Assembly (NCBI GenBank): GCA_942491735.1
Contig: CALOCN010000001.1
Location: 868,001-932,000 of the forward strand
DNA: 64,000 nt
Reading direction: 5' to 3'
Source of the DNA: CALOCN01 sp942491735
Lineage (GTDB): Bacteria; Eisenbacteria; RBG-16-71-46; JABDJR01
How positions within the stretch are numbered: position 1 is the first letter of the stretch; every line of letters begins with the position of its first letter. Under the pieces are notes generated by a model. It worked only from the letters and a program-made list of their open reading frames with translations. It had not been told where the DNA came from and ran no database searches. The position numbers were made by a program, and so were the translations under genes. Of the stretch, positions 52,486-60,488 are shown piece after piece.

Positions 52486-53682
52486 ATGCTACAGACCCTT
52501 CGGCGCGCGAGCACCGTCCTGCTTGTCTTCGCCCTGTTCTTCGTCGTGGGATGCGGTGACGACGCGATCACCAACGGCGCAGTCGATGATTCCAACCTGG
52601 CCGAGTCGGACATGCTGGCCATGGACCTGACCCTGGAGAACGCGGCCGGCGACGCGGTCGATGAACCGGCAGGGTTCGATGACGCCTACTTCACCCAGTA
52701 TCTGAGCGAGGAAGAGGAAACCGACGAGGCCGACGAGGCGGACACCGAGCGCGCCCGTCGCGATGCCGACGTTGTGTTCGTGAAGGTCACCTGGGGGAAC
52801 CTGCGCGGCGCCCCGGACGATGGTTCCACCACGGACGCCCAGACCTTCCTGGACTGGAGTGGTTGCGCGAGCACCACCGACGGCGTGATCCATCCCCTGC
52901 GTCTGCTCAAGTTCGAGCGGGGCGACCGTCTTGCCCGTCCGGACTCCTCGGACACCACCCACACCCGGCCGTCCTCCATCTGCTGGGTCTCCCGCACCGG
53001 CCCGGCCTGGGACGGGATCCTGTTCCAGATCGTCATTCCCAAGGCGGGTCCACAAGGCGATCGCACCGTCGACAGCAACGGCGACGGCCTGACCGAGGAC
53101 GATCTGTTTGTCTTCGAGACCGATCTCCTTTCCACCCGCATTCCGCTTCTTCGCCTGTTGGAAGCGGAGCAGACCCTTCTCATTGACGACACCAACGGCG
53201 CCACCTTCCAGGCCTTCACCGCGGACGACATCGATGTCTGTCCCAAGGGATCCCTGGCCGGACAGTGGGTCAAGGCGAACGCCGACGATCGTCAGGGCGG
53301 GTTCTTCCGCGCCCGGTTCGAGAACGCCATGGGCCGTGCGGTGGGTTACGTGCAGGGTCGCTGGGGTGTGAACGACGCCGGCGAGCAGGTGTTCGTGGGC
53401 AAGATCATCTCGGCCGGTCATGCCCATGATCGCGACGCCGCGGACCGCCCGGGCCGCTACCTGGGTCACCTGCAGGGGACCTGGGAAGCCAACCCGGATG
53501 CGCCGGGAACCGGGCACTTCGTGGGTCGGTGGATCGTGTTTGGTCCAAACCAGGAACCCCGCGCCATTGGCGCGCTGCGCGGCGAGTGGGGGCTTGGGGA
53601 TGAGGGACGCGGCGGCCGCCTACGCGGGATCTGGGGAATGAACTGCGCCAACGTCGACGACGAGCGACCGGACGCGGAGTAG
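52486..53682 (+). CDS. Lipoprotein with repeated G-x-W elements
   Basis: A 398-residue protein with a lipoprotein signal (STVLLVFALFFVVGC; lipid Cys near residue 23) and a good ribosome-binding site (GGAGGAAGC). An acidic stretch (SEEEETDEADEADTERARR) precedes the first half, which has no known fold but contains an EF-hand-like DSNGDGLTEDD. From about residue 265 a short element repeats six times, each with Gly, one to three residues, then Trp: LAGQWVKAN, VQGRWGVND, LQGTWEAN, FVGRWIVFG, LRGEWGLGD, LRGIWGMN. This suggests a small repeat domain of beta-strands. Function is unknown; it is anchored in the envelope. Confidence 0.75.
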   Translation: MLQTLRRASTVLLVFALFFVVGCGDDAITNGAVDDSNLAESDMLAMDLTLENAAGDAVDEPAGFDDAYFTQYLSEEEETDEADEADTERARRDADVVFVKVTWGNLRGAPDDGSTTDAQTFLDWSGCASTTDGVIHPLRLLKFERGDRLARPDSSDTTHTRPSSICWVSRTGPAWDGILFQIVIPKAGPQGDRTVDSNGDGLTEDDLFVFETDLLSTRIPLLRLLEAEQTLLIDDTNGATFQAFTADDIDVCPKGSLAGQWVKANADDRQGGFFRARFENAMGRAVGYVQGRWGVNDAGEQVFVGKIISAGHAHDRDAADRPGRYLGHLQGTWEANPDAPGTGHFVGRWIVFGPNQEPRAIGALRGEWGLGDEGRGGRLRGIWGMNCANVDDERPDAE

Positions 53683-53742
53683 ACCCGCGACGTGTCCTGA
53701 CCGAGTGTGACCTCCGCAACCGATCGGCTCCGGAGTGGAGGG

Positions 53743-53772
53743 CGAGGCGGCTCCTGAAAGGGAGTCGCCTCG
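53743..53772. terminator. Bidirectional terminator between convergent genes
   Basis: A 12-bp stem (CGAGGCGGCTCC with GGAGTCGCCTCG, one G-U pair) over a 6-nt loop lies between the convergent lipoprotein and ABC-F genes. It is followed by TGTTGTGT on the plus strand. Confidence 0.75.
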
Positions 53773-53793
53773 TGTTGTGTCGGGGGAGTCGTC

Positions 53794-55761
53794 CTAGACT
53801 TTCTCCAGCTTGGCCCAGAGCGACTCCACCTCGCTGCGTAACCGCTTGTACTCCTCGGTGAGATCGCCCGCCTTGGCGCGGTCCGCGTACACTTCCGGGT
53901 CGGCCAGTTGGAGCTCGACCTGGCGCATGCGCGCTTCGCTCTGCTCCAGGGCCGTCTCCAATTGCTTCAGCTCCCGGTCCCGCTTCTGCTGCGCCGCGCG
54001 CGCCTTGCGCTCGGCGGCGCGTGACTTGGTGGCCTTGGCACCGGCCGGTTGTTTGGCCGGAGCTTTGGCTTTGCTCTTTACCGCTGCCTTCGCCGGTTTC
54101 TTCGACTTCGTCGGTTTCGTCGGGGCCGTCTGTTCCAGCGGCGCCTGACGGGTCAGCCGCGTGGCGGCGTAGCTCTTGTAGCCCCCGGGGTAGAGGACCG
54201 CGCGCCCGTGGTCCACCTCGATGACCCGGGTGGCGACCCGCGCCATGAGGGCGCGATCATGGGTGACCACGATCAGCCCGCCGGGGTACTGCTCCAGGGC
54301 TTCCTCCAGCACTTCCTTCCCGGCCAGATCCAGATGGTGAGTGGGCTCATCCAACAGGATGAAGTTGGCCGGTTCCAGAAGCATCCGGGCCAGGGCCACC
54401 CGCTGGCGCTCGCCGCCCGAGAGAATCCCGCACTTCTTGTAGACGTCGTCCCCGGTCATGAGGAAGTTGCCGAGCAGGGACCGCAGACGCTGGGGAAGCG
54501 CCGCGGGCGCCACCTCCTCCAACGACTGGAGCGCGGTGTGCTTGGGGTTCAGGGTCTCGGCCGCGTGCTGGGCAAAGTAGGCCAGCTTGGCGTCCGGATG
54601 CAGGTCAAACGTCCCCACCCGCGGCGCGAACTGCTCGGCCAGCACCCGCAGCAGGGTCGTCTTGCCCGCGCCGTTGGCACCCACAATGGCGATCTTGTCC
54701 CCGCGCGAGATGTCCAGGTTCACGTCCGAGAAGATGTCCCCCTTCTCGTCGTAGGCGAAGGCCACGCCACGCAGGGTCATGAGCGCCTTCCCCACATGCG
54801 GGGGATCCGGGAACGAGAACTTCACCCCCTTGGGACGACGGGGGAGCACCACCCGCTGCTCGCGCAGCCGGTCGATCATCTTCTGCTTGCTCTGGGCCTG
54901 GGTCGCCTTGGTGTTCTTGGCCCCAAACCGTTCCACGAACCGGTTGAGCTGGGTGATCCGTTTGCCCAGTTGTTCGTTCTGGGCCTCGATCCGCTCCCGC
55001 CGGAGTTCGCGCTCTTCCAGATAGAAGGTGAAGGTCATGGCGTACTCGTGCAGACGCTGGGCGTCGAGCTCGCGCACCTCGTTGGCCACCCGATCCAGGA
55101 ACACCCGATCATGGGAGACCACCACCAGCCCGCCCCGGAAACTCTCCAGGTAATCCTCCAACCATTGCATGGCCGGCAGATCCAGATGGTTGGTGGGCTC
55201 ATCGAGAAAGAGCAGGGTGGGATCGGCCAGCAGCAGCGCTCCCAGCGCGGCCCGCATACGCCAGCCACCCGAGAACTCCTCCAGCGGCCGGTCCTGGTCG
55301 CGGGTCGAGAACCCCAACCCGGAGAGCAGGCGACGCGCCTCCGGTTCCAGGCTGTGCTCGTCGTGGTGCTCCAGGTGATTCTGCAGGCTTCCGGAGCGCT
55401 CCAGGATCTCCTCCAGCTCCGGATCGTCCGGCTTGATGTCCTGAAGCCGCTGATGCAGCCGGTCCAGTTCTTCCCGCATGGCCACGAGGTCCTTGTGCGC
55501 CTCCATGGCCCGGTCCAGCACCGTCCCGTCGAAGCGCTCCGCGGCTTCCTGGGGGAGGTATCCGAGCCGGGTCCCGCGGGCCTGGATACAGGTGCCGCTC
55601 TCGGGCTCGATCTCGCCCATGACCAGCCGCAGCAGCGTGGTTTTCCCGGTGCCGTTGGGCCCCACCAGGGCCACCCGGCTCCCGGGCGCCAGGGCCCAGT
55701 TGACCTGCTCGAACAGCACCCGCTGGCCAATGGAGTACTGCACGTTGTGAAGCTGGATCAT
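53794..55761 (-). CDS. ABC-F family ATPase
   Basis: A 655-residue soluble protein with two ABC domains. Domain 1 (about 1-255): Walker A GPNGTGKT, signature LEEFSGGWRMR, Walker B LLFLDEPTNHLD. Then a linker with the ABC_tran_Xtn/PtIM-like helices (about 240-310). Domain 2 (about 325-530): Walker A GANGAGKT, signature ILSGGERQR, Walker B FILLDEPTHHLD. The C terminus (about 545-655) has a Lys/Ala/Pro-rich tract and a coiled coil. ABC-F proteins of the Uup/EttA/YheS group act on ribosomes. The ATG at 55761 overlaps the hipT stop by 4 nt, so it is the fourth gene of the hip operon, an unusual partner for a toxin-antitoxin system. Confidence 0.92.
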   Translation of the reverse strand: MIQLHNVQYSIGQRVLFEQVNWALAPGSRVALVGPNGTGKTTLLRLVMGEIEPESGTCIQARGTRLGYLPQEAAERFDGTVLDRAMEAHKDLVAMREELDRLHQRLQDIKPDDPELEEILERSGSLQNHLEHHDEHSLEPEARRLLSGLGFSTRDQDRPLEEFSGGWRMRAALGALLLADPTLLFLDEPTNHLDLPAMQWLEDYLESFRGGLVVVSHDRVFLDRVANEVRELDAQRLHEYAMTFTFYLEERELRRERIEAQNEQLGKRITQLNRFVERFGAKNTKATQAQSKQKMIDRLREQRVVLPRRPKGVKFSFPDPPHVGKALMTLRGVAFAYDEKGDIFSDVNLDISRGDKIAIVGANGAGKTTLLRVLAEQFAPRVGTFDLHPDAKLAYFAQHAAETLNPKHTALQSLEEVAPAALPQRLRSLLGNFLMTGDDVYKKCGILSGGERQRVALARMLLEPANFILLDEPTHHLDLAGKEVLEEALEQYPGGLIVVTHDRALMARVATRVIEVDHGRAVLYPGGYKSYAATRLTRQAPLEQTAPTKPTKSKKPAKAAVKSKAKAPAKQPAGAKATKSRAAERKARAAQQKRDRELKQLETALEQSEARMRQVELQLADPEVYADRAKAGDLTEEYKRLRSEVESLWAKLEKV

Positions 55762-56705
55762 GACGCGGGGGTTCCTGGGGTTGTCGCTTGCGCGAGAATC
55801 GCGCTGCGTTGGGTCACCAGTCGGGAGAGGCTCTCCCGGGTTGGCTCGGGGAGAGGGCTCCGTTGGATCAGGTCGAGCGCGGCGGGCAGGGATCCAACCA
55901 CATCGCCAAGGATGCGGCGCGCGGCGCGTGGAGGAATGTGGGCGTACTCGGCGAGTTGCATCCAGGTGTCCGCTTTCAGATTGTCTTGTTTGCCGGTGAC
56001 CGGCAGGGCGAGTGGGTCCTCGGGAAGAACCATCCGGGTCGACACCATGTCGTAGGCGGGAGTGAGCCGGACCAGGCCCTCGGGATCGATCAGCATGGAG
56101 AGGTTCTTGAGATGCAGATCCCCGTTGCCGACCCACCAGGCTACCACCAACTGACGCAGGAGTCGGCTCAACTCGATCAGGGGCTCCGAGGCGAACCGCC
56201 GCACCAGGCGAACGCACAGCTCCGCGGAACCGGCGTACTTGTCCTTGGGCGGGAGGCCGCCCAGTTGGCAGAAGTCCTCCACCCGCACCTTGCTGCCGTC
56301 CTCCCGCCGATCGAACCGCCGCACCAGATAGGCGGTGGAGCCATCCTGAAGTTCCAGGAGGCCGCAGGGTGGAACGGGCACCCCGGCCCGTTCCGCGAGC
56401 CGCATGGTGACCCACTCCAACTCGGGAAGCCGGGGAAAGGTCTCCGTCTGGGGCTTGAGAATGTAGCCGCTGCCTTCGAGATCCATCCGCAGGGTGGCCC
56501 GATCCCCGGTGAGCCCCACCGAGATCTTCTTCTGCACCCCGGAGAGCGTGGTTCTGCCGACCATGGCCAGGGCCACCGCCTGGAGCTTGGCCTGGCCCAG
56601 ATCGACGGCAGGGACCCGGGTGGTGCCAAAGAGCGTGGTGAGGCACTTGCGATGGTGCGCGTCCTCACAGGGCTGGAGACAGATGGCGCATGCGCTCCGG
56701 TTCAT
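55758..56705 (-). CDS. hipT: HipT-like serine/threonine kinase toxin (HipA C-terminal type)
   Basis: A 315-residue kinase lacking the N-subdomain of HipA, as in three-gene HipBST systems. The N terminus carries a Cys/His motif (CAICLQPCEDAHHRKC). The Gly-rich loop reads TTLSGVQKK (residues 52-60), so the two-serine S-x-S autophosphorylation motif of HipT appears as T53-L-S55. Catalytic residues are present: YILKPQ (about 82) for ATP, GNGDLHLKN (about 193) with the catalytic Asp, and YDMVST with the metal-binding Asp. HipT of E. coli phosphorylates TrpS; the target here is untested. The gene overlaps hipS by 4 nt upstream and the ABC-F gene by 4 nt downstream. Confidence 0.88.
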   Translation of the reverse strand: MNRSACAICLQPCEDAHHRKCLTTLFGTTRVPAVDLGQAKLQAVALAMVGRTTLSGVQKKISVGLTGDRATLRMDLEGSGYILKPQTETFPRLPELEWVTMRLAERAGVPVPPCGLLELQDGSTAYLVRRFDRREDGSKVRVEDFCQLGGLPPKDKYAGSAELCVRLVRRFASEPLIELSRLLRQLVVAWWVGNGDLHLKNLSMLIDPEGLVRLTPAYDMVSTRMVLPEDPLALPVTGKQDNLKADTWMQLAEYAHIPPRAARRILGDVVGSLPAALDLIQRSPLPEPTRESLSRLVTQRSAILAQATTPGTPAS

Positions 56706-57043
56706 GGCGTGTCCCCGGGCGCAACCGCGATGACCTCGACCGCCCCCACACAGTCCGCGCAGGTGGCCAGGAGGATCCCGAACGGGTCGTCCTTGGAGAG
56801 CTTGAGCTTGCGCACGCTCAGTTCCAGGAGCCAGCCTTCGGGAAGCAGGTTCTCGAAGAACGGATGCAGGCCGGGGCTGGAATACGGGGCGCTGGCCAAT
56901 GGAAGAGTGAGAGAGATCGGAACCGCGTCCGGATCGTTCAACCAGGTCTCCGCGTAGGTGAACTCGGTTCCTTCGGCGGTCTCACGAATCGTCCCCACCG
57001 GGATTCCGTCCAGGCGCACCGTCCCCATCCGCTCACTCTTCAT
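56702..57043 (-). CDS. hipS: HipS-like antitoxin (HipA N-terminal subdomain)
   Basis: A 113-residue protein equal to the N-terminal subdomain of HipA (VRLDGIPVGTIRETAEGTEFTYAETWLND, then LPLASAPYSSPGLHPFFENLLPEG). The ATG at 57043 (MKSERMGTV) lies 11 nt inside the hipB frame. In the characterised HipBST system the HipS partner, not HipB, is the main neutraliser of the kinase. A single-protein HipA fusion is clearly absent because hipS and hipT are in different, overlapping frames. The C-terminal ADCVGAVEVIAV matches the end of this subdomain in intact HipA. Confidence 0.88.
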   Translation of the reverse strand: MKSERMGTVRLDGIPVGTIRETAEGTEFTYAETWLNDPDAVPISLTLPLASAPYSSPGLHPFFENLLPEGWLLELSVRKLKLSKDDPFGILLATCADCVGAVEVIAVAPGDTP

Positions 57044-57260
57044 GGAGCGGCCCCGGTTCCAGGTCCACCACGCCGAGTCGTTTCCCAAAGACCTTCAGGA
57101 CCGCCTCGGTGCTTTCCAGCCGGACCGTGGGCTTGCCGTTCTCCAGATCGGAGATGAACCGCACCCCGACCCCCGCCAGCTCGGCGAGCTGGGTCTGGGA
57201 GAGGCCGTTGGCCTTGCGTCGTTGGCGGACATAGGACCCGATGCCTGGGTTTGGTTTCAT
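57033..57260 (-). CDS. hipB: HipB-like XRE-family regulator
   Basis: A 75-residue DNA-binding protein with one Cro/C1-type helix-turn-helix (IGSYVRQRRKANGLSQTQLAELAGVGVRFISDLENGKPTVRLES). It is the first gene of the hip operon and overlaps hipS by 11 nt. Three copies of a GTTCCCG-type palindrome lie upstream: one 8 nt before the start codon and one over the promoter. It should repress the operon, probably with HipS and HipT as co-repressors. Confidence 0.9.
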   Translation of the reverse strand: MKPNPGIGSYVRQRRKANGLSQTQLAELAGVGVRFISDLENGKPTVRLESTEAVLKVFGKRLGVVDLEPGPLHEE

Positions 57261-57267
57261 CTCGTGC

Positions 57268-57283
57268 GTTCCCGATCGGTAAC
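57268..57283. promoter_or_regulatory. Hip operator O1
   Basis: GTTCCCGATCGGTAAC, the copy closest to hipB. It shares the consensus GTTCCCGWTCGGGAAC with two other sites 70 and 141 nt away, and overlaps the ribosome-binding region. Confidence 0.75.
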
Positions 57284-57337
57284 AATTTGGCGGTATGAGG
57301 CCTCAGCCTCGTCCCGGAGGTGCTTGCGGCACGATTC

Positions 57338-57353
57338 GTTCCCGTTCGGGAAT
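57338..57353. promoter_or_regulatory. Hip operator O2
   Basis: GTTCCCGTTCGGGAAT. It lies 70 nt from O1 and 71 nt from O3, inside the expected 5' leader of the hip mRNA. Confidence 0.8.
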
Positions 57354-57394
57354 AATCGACCAGATTCACCCTCCTCTCCACACCGAAGTCACGG

Positions 57395-57423
57395 ATTGTA
57401 GCAGAATTGTTCCCGATCAGGAA
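57395..57423 (-). promoter_or_regulatory. Hip operon promoter
   Basis: On the minus strand, TTCCTG (57418-57423) and TACAAT (57395-57400) are separated by 17 nt, a good sigma70-type promoter. The -35 and spacer overlap operator O3, so repressor binding would block RNA polymerase. The predicted leader is about 128 nt. Confidence 0.7.
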
Positions 57424-57424
57424 C
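57409..57424. promoter_or_regulatory. Hip operator O3
   Basis: GTTCCCGATCAGGAAC, overlapping the -35 element of the hip promoter. It is 115 nt from the divergent dCMP deaminase start, so it might also affect that gene. Confidence 0.8.
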
Positions 57425-57539
57425 AAGTGTCTCCCAGACGAACCCCGTCCCACTCTCCGCAAACCCCGCTCGCCGGTGTGGATAACCCGTTGCCAGGAAG
57501 CGTGCTATCCTCCTCGCCCGCCCTGGAAAGGAGCATCCC

Positions 57540-58016
57540 GTGGCCAAGTCGCCGCGTCTCGAGTGGGACACCTATTTCATGCAGATCTGCCGGGTGGTCG
57601 CCCAACGGTCCACCTGTACCCGGGCGGCGGTGGGGGCGGTGATCGTCAAGGATCGCACCATCCTGGCCACCGGCTACAACGGGTCACCGGTCGGCATGCC
57701 GCACTGCACCGAAGTGGGCTGTCTGGTCTACAACTCCACCGACCCCGACGGTCAGACCGAGGAAAACTGCTTCCGCACCATCCACGCCGAGATCAACGCG
57801 ATTGGCCAGGCGGCCAAGCATGGCGTCTCCATCGCCGGGAGCTCGGTGTACATCACCCACAGTCCCTGCATCCACTGCCTCAAGGTCCTCATCAACGTGG
57901 GGATCCAGCGCATCTGTTTCGAGAAGCCCTACAAGCTGGAACGGGTCGAGGACATGGTGCGCCGTAGCGGCATCTCCCTGAGCCCCGTCACCATGGACGG
58001 AGTCACCAGTCCTTGA
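57540..58016 (+). CDS. comEB: dCMP deaminase (ComEB-like)
   Basis: A 158-residue deaminase that converts dCMP to dUMP for thymidylate synthesis. Zinc ligands are in TIHAEINAI (about 81-89) and SPCIHCLKV (about 105-113), with the nucleotide-binding RAAVGAVIVKD and GYNGSPVGMPHC regions. GTG 57540 is preceded by GAAAGGAGC. The usual allosteric dCTP-binding residues cannot be judged by eye. It is divergent from the hip operon and its TGA overlaps the TTG start of the antiporter gene, so the two are translated together though functionally unrelated. Confidence 0.92.
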   Translation: MAKSPRLEWDTYFMQICRVVAQRSTCTRAAVGAVIVKDRTILATGYNGSPVGMPHCTEVGCLVYNSTDPDGQTEENCFRTIHAEINAIGQAAKHGVSIAGSSVYITHSPCIHCLKVLINVGIQRICFEKPYKLERVEDMVRRSGISLSPVTMDGVTSP

Positions 58017-59821
58017 ATCATCATGCCCTGATTGAGCTCGCGGGCATTCTCGTCCTGGGCACCAGTGCGCAGTGGCTGGCCTGGCGGTTCAAGCTTCCCT
58101 CCATTCTGTTGCTGCTGACCTTCGGGTTCCTGGCCGGGCCGGTCTTCCATCTCCTGCACCCGGATGAGCTGCTCGGCACCACGCTGTTTCCCATCGTGTC
58201 CCTCTCCGTGGCGGTGATCCTCTTCGAAGGTGGGCTCACCCTCACCCTGCGCGAGCTGCGCCAGATCGGGAGGCAACTGTGGCCCCTGGTTTCGGTGGGG
58301 GTCCTGGTGGGATGGGTCCTGGGCACCGCCGGGGCCTACTTCCTTCTGGGCTTCTCGCGACCCATCGCCATCCTGACCGGTGCCCTGCTCGTGGTCACCG
58401 GCCCTACCGTGGTCCTGCCGCTCCTGCGACTGGTGCGTCCCAAGGGACGGGCCGGGGTGCTGGCCAAGTGGGAAGGGATCCTCAACGATCCCATCGGCGT
58501 GCTCCTGGCGGTGCTGGTGTTCGAGGCCATTCTGGGGGGTAGCTGGAAGGAAGGGGCGGCCAGCGGTCTGTTGGGATTCCTGGAGACCTTCGGCATCGGC
58601 ACCCTGCTGGGACTGGCCGGCGCCGGGGTGCTGGTGGTGCTCATGCGCGCCTACCACGTCCCGGACTTCCTCCAGAGCCCGGCCACCCTCATGCTGGTCC
58701 TCGCGGTCTACGCCGCCTCGGACCTGGTCCAGCCGGAGTCCGGTCTGTTCAGCGTCACCGTGATGGGCGTGGCCCTGGCCAACCAGCGCTTCGTCGAGGT
58801 GAAGCACATCATCGAGTTCAAGGAGAACCTGCGGGTGCTCCTGATCGGGAGCCTGTTCATCATCCTCGCCGCGCGGATCAAGCTGGAGGATCTCACCGTA
58901 CTGGGGTGGGGGAGCGTGCTGTTCGTGTTGGCGCTGGTGTTCATTGTCCGCCCGGCCACCGTGTTTCTCTCCATGCTGGGTTCGAAGCTGACCTGGAAGG
59001 AGCAGGCGTTCCTGGCCTGGATGGCCCCCCGAGGCATCGTTGCCGCGGCCACCGCCTCGGTGTTTGCCATCCGGCTGGCCGAGGAAGGCTACCCGGAGGC
59101 CGATCGCCTGCTGCCGGTGGTGTTCCTGGTCATCGTGAGCACGGTCGCGCTATATGGCCTGACCGCCACCCCGGTCGCACGCTGGCTGGGGATCGCCGGC
59201 GGCCAGCCCCAGGGGGTCATGATCCTGGGCGCGCACTTCGTTGCGCGCAGCATCGCCGAGGCGATCCAGCAGGCCGGTTTCCCGGTGCTCCTCGTCGACA
59301 ACAACCGCACCTATGTGAAGCGGGCCAAGATGGCGGGACTCACCGCGCATCACGGGAACGCCCTGTCCGAGGAACTTCCGGAGTACCTGTCCACCGAAGA
59401 GATGGGGCACTTCCTGGCCATGACCTCCAACGACGAGGTGAACTCCCTCGCCTCGATCCACTACGAAGAGATGTTCGGCGAACGGGCCACCCATCAGCTA
59501 TGGCCGGACAAGGAAGAGAGCGAAGGGGAGAAGGGCGAGGCCACGGTGCCCAAGTCCCTGCGGGGCCACTACCTCTTCAAGCCCGGGTTCACCTGGGACG
59601 AGATCTCTTCCCGGGTGCGCGCCGGCTGGACCATGAAGACGACCAAGCTCTCCGACGAGTACACCTACGAGAACTTCGTGGGGCGATACGGGGAGGACGT
59701 GGTGGTGTTTTTTGTCCTGCGCAACAACGAGCTCCGGGTTTCCCCGGCCGATGCGCCGCTGGTTCCCAAGGCCGGCGATACGATCATGGCCCTGGTCCAC
59801 GACGGCGAAGCCGAGGCCTGA
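58013..59821 (+). CDS. CPA1-type cation/proton antiporter with TrkA-like NAD-binding domain
   Basis: A 602-residue membrane transporter whose TTG start at 58013 overlaps the preceding TGA (TTGA). Residues 1-395 contain about 12 membrane helices with CPA-type features (PSILLLLTFGFLAGP, VILFEGGLTLTLRELR, TGPTVVLPLLR, ILNDPIGVLLAVL, where ND is the ion-binding pair). A TrkA-N/RCK-type domain follows (about 403-500, QGVMILGAHFVARSIAEAI, degenerate at the Gly-rich loop), then a charged linker and a TrkA-C-like region. It should exchange Na+ or K+ for H+ under cytoplasmic nucleotide control. Confidence 0.9.
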   Translation: MNHHALIELAGILVLGTSAQWLAWRFKLPSILLLLTFGFLAGPVFHLLHPDELLGTTLFPIVSLSVAVILFEGGLTLTLRELRQIGRQLWPLVSVGVLVGWVLGTAGAYFLLGFSRPIAILTGALLVVTGPTVVLPLLRLVRPKGRAGVLAKWEGILNDPIGVLLAVLVFEAILGGSWKEGAASGLLGFLETFGIGTLLGLAGAGVLVVLMRAYHVPDFLQSPATLMLVLAVYAASDLVQPESGLFSVTVMGVALANQRFVEVKHIIEFKENLRVLLIGSLFIILAARIKLEDLTVLGWGSVLFVLALVFIVRPATVFLSMLGSKLTWKEQAFLAWMAPRGIVAAATASVFAIRLAEEGYPEADRLLPVVFLVIVSTVALYGLTATPVARWLGIAGGQPQGVMILGAHFVARSIAEAIQQAGFPVLLVDNNRTYVKRAKMAGLTAHHGNALSEELPEYLSTEEMGHFLAMTSNDEVNSLASIHYEEMFGERATHQLWPDKEESEGEKGEATVPKSLRGHYLFKPGFTWDEISSRVRAGWTMKTTKLSDEYTYENFVGRYGEDVVVFFVLRNNELRVSPADAPLVPKAGDTIMALVHDGEAEA

Positions 59822-59840
59822 GTTCCGTCGGGCCGGGTCC

Positions 59841-60488
59841 CTATTCCGACCGGACGAAGATGTCCCGCCCCACCTCGGACTCCAGGGCCAGCGTGGTCCC
59901 CTCGATCTCCACCACCAGGGTGGGTCGTTTCTGACGCAGGGTGAGCAACGTCCCCGGCACGAGACCCAGGCTCTCCAGCTTGCGCAGGCGATCCCTTCCC
60001 GCCGGGGTCAGGAAGGCCACCCGCGACCGACTCCCCGGTTCCGTTTCCGGAAGCGCACGCACCACCGGTTGGGCGGTGCGGTCGTTGGCCTCACAGCAAG
60101 CACCCCGGGGAATGGGCCTACCATGCGGGCAGGTAGGGGGATGCGCGAGCAGGGTGCAGACCGCGTTGGTCACCGTCCGGTTCAGGACGTGTTCCAAGAG
60201 ACACGCGGTGTGCTCGGCGTCCGCTAGCGGCACGTTGAGCACATCGGCGAGCAGCCGCTCGGCCAGCCGGTTGCGTCGCACCACCAGCCGCGCGCGTTCC
60301 TGGCCGGTGGCGGTGAGGGCAAGGGAGGCTGTGTGCTCCAGGAACCCGGAGTCACGCAGACGGGGGAGCAACTCGGCATCCGCCGCGCCCAGGCTCTCGC
60401 CGGAGAGTTCCTCCCCGTTCTCGGCGGCCACCCAGATGCTCTCCAGCAACTCTTCCAGGGGTTGATCGAGAAACTCCTCATGACTCAT
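59841..60488 (-). CDS. DtxR-like iron regulator with C-terminal FeoA-like domain
   Basis: A 215-residue regulator; ATG 60488 (MSHEEFLDQ) lies 11 nt inside the Cys-rich gene. The N-terminal winged helix is DtxR/MntR-like (QPLEELLESIWVAAENGE, LLPRLRDSGFLEHTASLALTATGQERARL), followed by the metal-sensing dimer domain (RNRLAERLLADVL, DAEHTACLLEHVLN, CPHGRPIP) and a C-terminal FeoA/SH3-like domain (about 140-215). Metal ligands Cys, Glu and His of the family are present (AEHTACLLEH, HPPTCPHGRPIP). A dyad 22 nt upstream of feoB is its likely operator. It should repress the feo operon when iron is sufficient. Confidence 0.85.
   Translation of the reverse strand: MSHEEFLDQPLEELLESIWVAAENGEELSGESLGAADAELLPRLRDSGFLEHTASLALTATGQERARLVVRRNRLAERLLADVLNVPLADAEHTACLLEHVLNRTVTNAVCTLLAHPPTCPHGRPIPRGACCEANDRTAQPVVRALPETEPGSRSRVAFLTPAGRDRLRKLESLGLVPGTLLTLRQKRPTLVVEIEGTTLALESEVGRDIFVRSE

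Noticed and set aside
53794..56646. A 950-residue fusion of a HipA-like part with the ABC-F protein
   Set aside because: The extra N-terminal part is the wrong frame of hipT; the real hipT frame has all kinase motifs and overlaps the ABC-F gene by 4 nt.
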